Below the pieces are notes generated by a model. The model searched no databases and was not told the origin of the DNA. It worked only from the letters and a program-made list of their open reading frames with translations. The position numbers and the translations under genes are program-made. A stretch of DNA of 64,000 nt. It comes from Candidatus Zhuqueibacterota bacterium. GTDB taxonomy: Bacteria; Zhuqueibacterota; Zhuqueibacteria; Oceanimicrobiales; Oceanimicrobiaceae. The stretch is taken from assembly GCA_029262005.1 (NCBI GenBank), contig JAJDAG010000191.1, positions 1 through 64,000 on the forward strand, given 5' to 3'. Shown here one piece after another: positions 54,879 to 62,100 of the stretch; the first letter of the stretch is position 1, and each line of letters starts with the position of its first letter.

Positions 54879-56300
54879 CTAACGCGCTGCGCTCCCATAT
54901 TTTTTCCAGATGAGCGCGGTTACATCATTTCTCACTTCATCGGCAGTTTGCGAAGCATCGATTATCACCATTTGCGGCAATCTGTCTTTTAGCTTGTGAT
55001 AGCCTTCACGCTGCTTGTCAATCCACTCCGGCGAGTGTTCTCGTTTTCGGGCAAAAAGGAGTTCTCCCGGCGCATCGAGCAACACAACCAAATCCGGGAT
55101 TGGCGCCACAGAATCGAACAACAAACGACGCAAACGTTTCCACGGCGAAGTTTGTTTTTTCTGAATCCAGGCATCATAAATAAAGCGATCAAAAACAACA
55201 AAACGCCCCCTGAGAAGCTGGTAACGTGCTGCCAGGCAGCGGTACCAGTGATCAAGTAACGAATTTACCAGGTTAAGCGCACGGATGCTCATGCCGTAGA
55301 GAGTCTTGCGTTTATTATGCTTATTAATTTTACGAACCAGTCTGGTTAAAAATGGTGTCGTACGCAGACCGATGGTGCGTGCATCAAGGTTCGACCCCAT
55401 ATAAATCATTCTCGCCCGAAGAAATTTGTCTTGAACCAGACTGGCGGCCAGGGTGGATTTCCCGGCTCCGTCCGGCGCTAACAATGCCACAGATACGCCG
55501 TGCTTCTGTTTTGCAAAGTAAACCAAACGAAATCTGCGTTGCAGCAAAGTCTTGAATTCAAACCACTTGCTCTTCAATCCGCTTTGTCTGGAAAACCGGC
55601 TATTTATCCGGGCACGCTTACTGAGCAACCTTTCCCAGTCTCCGGATTTTATTGCCTGAAAAATGCCTTCCCAGCTAAATTCAGGCTGAAGATGCTGCGT
55701 TATAACCACCCGCATTTTCTTTTCAATCCCCTCATCTTCAGCGGCCATGTTCATGAGCAAAGACAGACGTTGCCGATGCTTTTCATCAAATCGCCCCTTA
55801 TCCAGCAGACAATGCAGAAGCAGTCCGAGCAATTCATGTTCGTAAGCCAAAAGGAAAATTTCTTTTTTCCGTCGTAGCTCCCAAATGTCTGTCATGGCGG
55901 CAGGATACTTGCGAACGGGGCTGCCAAAGAAAAAATCAGAGACAACATCAAGCTTAATCCAGTGCCCCAATTCAGTCGAAAATGCGACGAAAAATCTGTG
56001 TGGCGCATGTCCCTGAGACAAGATTTCCACAAAACCATGTCCAGCCATGGCCGCAGCCATTTTTTCGACATCGTGAGGATGAACGAGCAGGTCGACTTCG
56101 ATATTCCCGTGTGCCTCAAGCAGCTCTTCAAAACCACGAATCAGCGCATAACGAATCTCTACACTTTCCAGAACATCAAAAACAAACTTCGTTGGAAAAT
56201 CTATTTTTTGTGATCGGCCTCTGACCATTGTCAAAGTATTTTCAGCCACCAGCACGCACCCCAATAATTTACTGTTATCAATTGCAGACACATTTGGCAC
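54879..56300 (-). CDS. Nucleotidyltransferase-like domain fused to a thymidylate-kinase-like domain
   Basis: The first 250 residues resemble a minimal nucleotidyltransferase fold: IRYALIRGFEELLEAHGNIEVDLLVHP near 51-77, where the acidic pair in EVDLLV would bind metal. The second half is a P-loop kinase: LAPDGAGKST near 275-284, IYMGSNLDARTIGLRTTPF near 297, VVFDRFIYDAW near 372 and LVVLLDAPGELLFARKRE near 412. That half is a paralogue of the 47.1-47.9 kb protein. Translation starts at a GTG sharing one base with the upstream stop (TAGTG). The substrate is unknown; nucleotidyl or phosphoryl transfer to a glycan intermediate is possible. Confidence 0.75.
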   Translation of the reverse strand: MPNVSAIDNSKLLGCVLVAENTLTMVRGRSQKIDFPTKFVFDVLESVEIRYALIRGFEELLEAHGNIEVDLLVHPHDVEKMAAAMAGHGFVEILSQGHAPHRFFVAFSTELGHWIKLDVVSDFFFGSPVRKYPAAMTDIWELRRKKEIFLLAYEHELLGLLLHCLLDKGRFDEKHRQRLSLLMNMAAEDEGIEKKMRVVITQHLQPEFSWEGIFQAIKSGDWERLLSKRARINSRFSRQSGLKSKWFEFKTLLQRRFRLVYFAKQKHGVSVALLAPDGAGKSTLAASLVQDKFLRARMIYMGSNLDARTIGLRTTPFLTRLVRKINKHNKRKTLYGMSIRALNLVNSLLDHWYRCLAARYQLLRGRFVVFDRFIYDAWIQKKQTSPWKRLRRLLFDSVAPIPDLVVLLDAPGELLFARKREHSPEWIDKQREGYHKLKDRLPQMVIIDASQTADEVRNDVTALIWKKYGSAAR

Positions 56301-57085
56301 TAAGCTCTCTGGTTGGCCATCACCTGTTTTTTTTGCCCAATCTGCCTGACCTGATAAAAGAGAAAGAAAAAGAAGCCGGCAGCGAGGACAAGTTCCATAA
56401 CTTCAGAGTATTCAGAGACAACGAAATAAAATTTCTTTGGTACTGAAAAAAGGTTTCTGTAAACTCGCCAGGCAAAAGGCATAAAAAAGAATGGAATCAA
56501 TGTAAAATGCGGAATCAACATCGACAACTCAGAACGAAAGGCCTGCATTTTTTTTGACCGCAACATCAGCAGCGGCAGCAAGCTACCATACGCTCCTATC
56601 AACAAATGTATCCATTTAAAAGCATAACCAACACCATGAACATTATGGATATTGGTTTCAGCTTGCTTGTTTATTTCTGCGTAAGATTCAGGCGTTGCCC
56701 AACCAATAATTCTTTGCCCCCAACTGATCTCTTCTCCAATCAAAAAGAAAATACCGATTGCCAACAAAACGTAAAGAACCCGAATGACTGAGTTAACACG
56801 ATAGTTTTTCACAACATATAATGTGAAAAAAAATGACATCAGCCAAAAGGCGACTTGCAGATATTCGGCAATTTTGTCTTCCCCCGTAAGCATTTTGTAT
56901 GCGTCTTTGCCCATGAGCGCAGCAACCACACCGCTGAATGCAATCAGAAATGGAAGCAAGAGCAGCAACTTCAAGCGACCTTGCGAAATGCGCCATTCCT
57001 GTGAACTCTGAGTAAAAAAGCGACTTAATTTGCTGTCTGTATTCAACTTGTTTTCCGATGTTTCAACTGTTGTTATCTGGCTCAT
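56300..57085 (-). CDS. Six-helix membrane protein of unknown function with EEISWGQR motif
   Basis: This 261-residue inner-membrane protein has about six hydrophobic helices. Between helices three and four a highly conserved-looking EEISWGQRIIGWATPE stretch (near 117-132) is followed by the TNIHNVHG segment (near 143-150). Charged residues (Glu-Glu, Arg, His-Asn) next to membrane segments suggest an enzyme active site rather than a transporter. I do not recognise a named family. Its stop overlaps the start of the NTase/kinase fusion gene. Confidence 0.7.
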   Translation of the reverse strand: MSQITTVETSENKLNTDSKLSRFFTQSSQEWRISQGRLKLLLLLPFLIAFSGVVAALMGKDAYKMLTGEDKIAEYLQVAFWLMSFFFTLYVVKNYRVNSVIRVLYVLLAIGIFFLIGEEISWGQRIIGWATPESYAEINKQAETNIHNVHGVGYAFKWIHLLIGAYGSLLPLLMLRSKKMQAFRSELSMLIPHFTLIPFFFMPFAWRVYRNLFSVPKKFYFVVSEYSEVMELVLAAGFFFFLFYQVRQIGQKKQVMANQRA

Positions 57086-57168
57086 AAATCTTTATAAGTT
57101 AAATGATAAATGACAATTTACTTCCCTGCAAGTCGAGCAAAAACAGAATACAGTTGTATTCTCCAGCC

Positions 57169-58368
57169 TCAAGAGACTGCCCGTTGACAAATTTCTTCAA
57201 GCCGTGCGGCGCTGTTTGACCAATTATAATAAGTCGTTACAAACCTTTTGCCCTCTGCCGCAAGCAATGCTCTGCCCTCGTTGTCCTCGAACAAATCAAC
57301 AATGGCGCCAACAAATTCCTTGTCGTTTTTGGCATTCAGCAAAGGCGGTTCTCCGTACTCGTCCTGAAAAAGTCCATCGGCGACTAGACGTGTAGCAACG
57401 ACCGGCACTTCCATGGCCATGGCCTCAAGCACTTTGTTCTGTGTGCCGGAAGCGTAACGTATGGGCGCTGCGAAAACAATTGCGTCCTCAAGATAAGGAC
57501 GAACATCTTCAACAAAACCGGTTACGACCACTTCCGGGAATTTCGCTGCTCTTTCAATCAGTTCAGGCAACGGATCCCTACCGGCAATAACAATACGAAA
57601 ATCGCTCAACTTTTTCCGCAACTGAGGCAAAATCTTGTTGATGAGCTGCATCGCGGCATCGTGATTGGGCGCATAATCCATGACCCCGGTGAAGACAATA
57701 TCCCGCTTTGGCTTGCTGCCGTTTTGCCGGTGCCAGAAATCGTAATCAACGCCAAGAGGCAGCAGTGGTGAGCGGTCATCAGCGCCCAAAACAGCCTTAC
57801 GATCCCTGCTTGAAATAAAGGCGACTTCGGTGGATTTTTCTATCAGCCGTTTTTCAAGCTTTCGCATTTGCAACATTTTCACGAAGTAAAATGGCGCTTT
57901 CAGTAGTCCTCGATAACGCATACTGGCGCCAAGGCGCAAAGAAGTCGCATCACAAAAATCCGTTACGATTGGCAGTCCGCTCCAGTCCGCAATAACCGGA
58001 AATACAGATTTCCCGTGAAACAGAACCAAATCGAAATCCTCGGTCTTTACCAGTCTTTCAAATGCGCGTTTCATATCTCTTACACCGCCCGACAGCTTAA
58101 TACTCTTCTTAAGATACTCGCCAATATAAGGCAACTTACCAAGCACTTCAGCGCCTGGGGTGCGGGACTCACCGTTGACATTGAAAACCATCAAATCTTC
58201 TGTCAAGGCCTCAATGTCGGCCAGTGTTTCCTGAGCAACCGACGAACGGACCAACGAAAGCAACGTGATCTCATGCCTCTCCGACAACTCCTTAACAAAA
58301 TGATAATGCCTTGTTGCACCCCGCAGCTTTGGGTGTTGCAACGCTGGAATGATATATAATATTCGCAT
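57169..58368 (-). CDS. Glycosyltransferase family 4 enzyme
   Basis: The 399-residue transferase (ATG 58368, GGGGG upstream) opens MRILYIIPALQHPKLRGATR, a pattern seen in the PEP-CTERM/EpsH-associated sugar transferases. It has LPIVTDFCDATSLR near 138-151, VFTGVMDYAPNHDA near 222-235, VIAGRDP near 260 and ASGTQNKVLEAMAMEVPVVAT near 312-332, the donor-binding loop. It is the second glycosyltransferase of the right-hand cluster. I see no exosortase or PEP-CTERM protein in the window. Confidence 0.87.
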   Translation of the reverse strand: MRILYIIPALQHPKLRGATRHYHFVKELSERHEITLLSLVRSSVAQETLADIEALTEDLMVFNVNGESRTPGAEVLGKLPYIGEYLKKSIKLSGGVRDMKRAFERLVKTEDFDLVLFHGKSVFPVIADWSGLPIVTDFCDATSLRLGASMRYRGLLKAPFYFVKMLQMRKLEKRLIEKSTEVAFISSRDRKAVLGADDRSPLLPLGVDYDFWHRQNGSKPKRDIVFTGVMDYAPNHDAAMQLINKILPQLRKKLSDFRIVIAGRDPLPELIERAAKFPEVVVTGFVEDVRPYLEDAIVFAAPIRYASGTQNKVLEAMAMEVPVVATRLVADGLFQDEYGEPPLLNAKNDKEFVGAIVDLFEDNEGRALLAAEGKRFVTTYYNWSNSAARLEEICQRAVS

Positions 58369-58423
58369 ACTATGTTTCCCCCTGTTGAGCAATTCCTGCT
58401 TTACTCGTCATTAGTAATAATCC

Positions 58424-59530
58424 TCATTGATATACTAAATGGCTAAGCTCGTTCCCTGCCCTGACTTCCTCCAACTCATTGTCAGCGGCGATGCGGCCAC
58501 CGAACGCGTCTTTGACCGAATTACCAAAAACCTGAATGCCATGATTTTCGCTCAGGTCAATGCCTTCATCCTGGCAGTTAATAAACTTGTTGTCCCGAAT
58601 CACACCACTGCCACCGTCCATATCAATGCCATCCTTGTAAGCGTTTTTAAAAATATTCTCGGCTACAACCGCGTTTGCATTGCGAACATTGACTGCATCT
58701 TTGCCAAACATATTTTCAAAACGGCAATTCTTGAGTTCGACATCAGTATCGAAAAGTGTTAACCCGGCCACAAAATTAATATTATTCACAGTCGCCCACC
58801 GCCCATGTTCAAAATGCACATGGTGAAATCGGCTCGGCCCAGCCTTGACAACGCCAATGCTCCCCCATTTAAAGAATGGGTTGCTGGCCGCGAAACGAAT
58901 CGGTGCAGACTCAGTTCCAATGGCGGTAATCGAGCCATAGGAAATTAAAGAGCAACCGGCACTGAACTTTAAGGTGACGCCAGGTTCAATGCGTAAATCA
59001 ATGCCACCTGGAATAACAATTGTCTCACTCACATGGTACGTTCCACGCGACAAATAAACTATGTTACTATTATCGGCCGCACGCTTAAACGCCGAATGTT
59101 TTTGTAAGAACATTTCGATGGAGAATGTTGCCTCTTCCGTGAAATCCTCTGAAATTGTTACATCATAACCAGTGATCCTGTGCCAATTCCAACCGGCTCT
59201 GTCAACATGATAGAGGACAGCCAGAAACAAGCCTGCAGGAAGAAGCCACGCGTTTAACCACAAAGCAATCTGCTTACCGCCCACCTTGGCCGGCTGTTTC
59301 CAAAACCAAAATACAACTGATATAAAAAGAAAGGTGGCGACGAAAAATATGTACAACTGTGTCGGCCAATTTACAACAACCTTCAAAACTGACAAAATTA
59401 TGAGTACCAGCACTACGCCACTAGTGGCGACGATTCGATTTTTTTTCAGCATTTTTGTGAAAATTTTATGCCCAAAGTTATTCACAACTGTCACAACGGG
59501 AGCGCTCAGGACATGGAGAGAGTTGTGCAT
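58424..59530 (-). CDS. Membrane-anchored right-handed beta-helix protein (NosD-like)
   Basis: Two to three N-terminal hydrophobic helices (about 31-95) anchor the protein. A right-handed parallel beta-helix follows, with repeated turns such as KNCRFENMFGKDAVNVRN, ENIFKNAYKDGIDMDGG and DNKFINCQDEGIDLSEN near 275-330. Such repeats occur in NosD and in C5-epimerases or lyases acting on uronic polymers. Start choice is uncertain: the ATG at 59530 has AGGG upstream, while the frame extends to a TTG at 59590. Confidence 0.78.
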   Translation of the reverse strand: MHNSLHVLSAPVVTVVNNFGHKIFTKMLKKNRIVATSGVVLVLIILSVLKVVVNWPTQLYIFFVATFLFISVVFWFWKQPAKVGGKQIALWLNAWLLPAGLFLAVLYHVDRAGWNWHRITGYDVTISEDFTEEATFSIEMFLQKHSAFKRAADNSNIVYLSRGTYHVSETIVIPGGIDLRIEPGVTLKFSAGCSLISYGSITAIGTESAPIRFAASNPFFKWGSIGVVKAGPSRFHHVHFEHGRWATVNNINFVAGLTLFDTDVELKNCRFENMFGKDAVNVRNANAVVAENIFKNAYKDGIDMDGGSGVIRDNKFINCQDEGIDLSENHGIQVFGNSVKDAFGGRIAADNELEEVRAGNELSHLVYQ

Positions 59531-59602
59531 AGATGGTTGCCCTGTTGCATCTTTTACGAGCTTGTTGCTTATTTTCCTGTCGGCAGACAAGGAGGCAGTA
59601 CC

Positions 59603-60811
59603 TCATTGTGCTTCCGTCCGAGCCAATTCACTTTGACCCGGAGCTGCTTCGCGACTGCCATTTTTGCAGTCTTTGCCGTTGAGTTGCCCCTCGCAAAATG
59701 GTTGCATCACTTCATACAATTTTTCAAATGACAGCGGGTAAGGATGACCCACTGCGTAGGTTTCTTTCCCTTCGAGCGCTTTTGAGAGCAGAGCCAATTG
59801 TTGCTCTGCAGCGTTCTCAATAAACAAATTTGCTTTATCGGGAAAAGCGAATTTAAACGGATAGTAGCTCTCTAAAAACGGCATCAATTCAAATTGTAAA
59901 GAAGCAACCATTCGTTTTGCAATTTCAAGCGGCGCAACTGCATTGACAGTATAATCCGTCGATTCGTGGCTCAGCATCAAGAAAACTTTGTCCGGTGTTG
60001 AGGAAAAGCCTTTGGCCAGCCGTTCAAAAATTACAGATGGAGCCCATTGGACGTTAAGCTGCCGTTTGAGAGCAGGCATGGCTTCGCGCAGAAATTTCAC
60101 CGGCATGGTTCTACCAATGCCGTTTGCAGGTAGCATGTTCTGCAGCCGGTCGAGGCCATGAATACAACTGAAAAGCGCCTTTTTCTCAAACCCAAGATGC
60201 TTCTTTAAATGCGGCATATTCTCCAGGTGCCAGTCCCAAAGCCTGATGTTTTCCGGAATGCCGTACATAGACTGGCCATCGGCCGTGAGATAAATCCACT
60301 CATCGCCGACATATTCAGCACCATGAGCAGCAAACGAGAGTAGCGCTTCCGTTTTTCCGCCTTTTGCCCAGCCGGTAACCACAATTCCAGTGCCCTTATA
60401 ATTAAAGGCAGATGCGTGCAGGGCCAACACATTTTTTTTCAAAAGAGTGAGATTAAGTACTGCAAGCAGCGACGGTACTGACTTCAGGCCACTCTGACAT
60501 ACGAATTCGATGCGCCCACCAACCTGGCCTAATGAAACAGCCACCTTTGCATCACGCTTGCTGCTTCGCAATATGAAAAATTCATCCTCATTGTAACCAA
60601 GTTTCTTCGGGCCAAGATAGTGCAGCCCCGGGGTTTGTAGCTCGGAAACAAAGCGAATAACAATGTCAGGGTCACGATCCAGTGATTTCTGCAACGGTCC
60701 GAGTTGTTTCGCTACAGTTTCGACATCTTTACAGCTGGGATTGAACAGTCGAACGCCCACGAATCCGTGTATATCGAAATCAATAATATTTTCTGTGTCA
60801 ATAGCGCTCAT
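59603..60811 (-). CDS. HPr-kinase-like protein
   Basis: This 402-residue protein has a beta-rich N-terminus and an HprK-like kinase domain. LHASAF leads to Walker A GWAKGGKTEALL near 147-158 and the strand EYVGDEWIYL near 168-177. It lacks the HprK signature MEIRGxG that phosphorylates HPr Ser46. Similar HprK-related kinases occur in exopolysaccharide and lasso-peptide loci. It overlaps the ATP-grasp gene by 4 bp, so the pair is coupled. The substrate is unknown. Confidence 0.75.
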   Translation of the reverse strand: MSAIDTENIIDFDIHGFVGVRLFNPSCKDVETVAKQLGPLQKSLDRDPDIVIRFVSELQTPGLHYLGPKKLGYNEDEFFILRSSKRDAKVAVSLGQVGGRIEFVCQSGLKSVPSLLAVLNLTLLKKNVLALHASAFNYKGTGIVVTGWAKGGKTEALLSFAAHGAEYVGDEWIYLTADGQSMYGIPENIRLWDWHLENMPHLKKHLGFEKKALFSCIHGLDRLQNMLPANGIGRTMPVKFLREAMPALKRQLNVQWAPSVIFERLAKGFSSTPDKVFLMLSHESTDYTVNAVAPLEIAKRMVASLQFELMPFLESYYPFKFAFPDKANLFIENAAEQQLALLSKALEGKETYAVGHPYPLSFEKLYEVMQPFCEGQLNGKDCKNGSREAAPGQSELARTEAQ

Positions 60812-62100
60812 ACTTTTGCCTCTGACTGTACTTCTGCCGGCGAATCCACCACTTTAGCATTGGTAACGGAATTGACGTTGTTCTTAACCGAGTCTCCCGG
60901 CTTGTTCTCCCGAGAAAAAACAACGGCGGCAAACTTCCCAAAGAAATCTGCAAAAAATGGACGCAAATCCGTTGACGACCACACTGCGTAACCCTTTTTC
61001 CCGCGCAACGATTTTACCCATTGGCGAAAAGTCAAATCACCGCGCCGCCAGTAGAACCACGCAGACTGTAAATCACGACGCCAGTAAATCCATTTTACAC
61101 CACCATATTTCTGCACCCGATTTTCCGGGAGAGGTAGCCCAACAACATCACAATACTTGGTGTACAACAGTGCAACATCGCCGGCCTCGGAAATGGCTGA
61201 TCGGCCTGTTGGCCGGCCAATATTGGGTTCAATAATGTAGTGTTTGCCGGAACGCTCATCCTTTTTCATTTCAACATATCCTAGACCGCGGTATTGCACC
61301 TTGCGAAAAAGCTGGACTGTTTCTTCTAACACAATGTCGTTCCGCACTTCCTCACCCAGACAACTTGTGCCCACTTCCGGTGGCCACTGCCGCAGCTTAC
61401 GTGCAATAAATGTTACCAACGGTTCAGACTCAGAATCAAAATAACAATTGCAGGAATATAAATTTGCATCGGTGCCTTCTACACAATCCTGCACCATTAA
61501 TATATCGGCCCAATCGCAACAGCGGTCGTATAACGCCACCAATTCTTTTTCACCGGCGACTTTATAAACTTTGTGTTTTGTATTGGCTTCCCATTTAGGG
61601 GATTTCATTGGCGGCTTCAAAATGCAAGGGTAGGCAATCGACTTCAACGCGACATCAAGATCCGAGCGGCTTTCAAGGAAAAAGGTAGATGGGATCGGCA
61701 GCCCTTCCTTCTGGGCAAACTTGATGAACGCTATTTTGTCCATAAGCATTTCTACTACAGGCGCATCCGGGAGTACAACGTGGTAGTCCTGCTGCAAGTT
61801 CTCACGGTGACGAGAAATCTGCAAGACACTCATATCAGTACACGGATACAAAACCGCCTTTTGTTTCAATTCGCCTGCCAGTACTTTGAGAGTTTCAATA
61901 AACTCTGTTGAAGATGTGTCAGCAAAAAGCACCCGATCGCAGGCTTTTGTATGACAAGCAAAATGCCCTGGGTTTTTTGCAATGGCAATCACCGGAACAT
62001 CATGACCGGCCAGAATTCTGGCGCTTTGCAAGCCCGTCATACAGTCGAGACCAACTATAATGGCAGGTGGTCTGTTAGAATTTTTCTTATTACTATTCAT
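60808..62100 (-). CDS. ATP-grasp family ligase
   Basis: The 430-residue protein has an N-terminal Rossmann-like pre-ATP-grasp domain (IIVGLDCMTGLQSARIL near 14-30). The ATP-grasp core follows: DKIAFIKFAQKEGLPIPST near 120, YPCILKPPMKSP near 155, LMVQDCVEGTDANLYS near 202 and YIIEPNIGRPTGRSA near 291, which holds the metal-binding Glu and Asn. Such enzymes join a carboxylate to an amine or thiol through an acyl phosphate. Its link with the HprK-like gene suggests ligation of an amino acid or similar group to the glycan; that is inference. Confidence 0.82.
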   Translation of the reverse strand: MNSNKKNSNRPPAIIVGLDCMTGLQSARILAGHDVPVIAIAKNPGHFACHTKACDRVLFADTSSTEFIETLKVLAGELKQKAVLYPCTDMSVLQISRHRENLQQDYHVVLPDAPVVEMLMDKIAFIKFAQKEGLPIPSTFFLESRSDLDVALKSIAYPCILKPPMKSPKWEANTKHKVYKVAGEKELVALYDRCCDWADILMVQDCVEGTDANLYSCNCYFDSESEPLVTFIARKLRQWPPEVGTSCLGEEVRNDIVLEETVQLFRKVQYRGLGYVEMKKDERSGKHYIIEPNIGRPTGRSAISEAGDVALLYTKYCDVVGLPLPENRVQKYGGVKWIYWRRDLQSAWFYWRRGDLTFRQWVKSLRGKKGYAVWSSTDLRPFFADFFGKFAAVVFSRENKPGDSVKNNVNSVTNAKVVDSPAEVQSEAKV

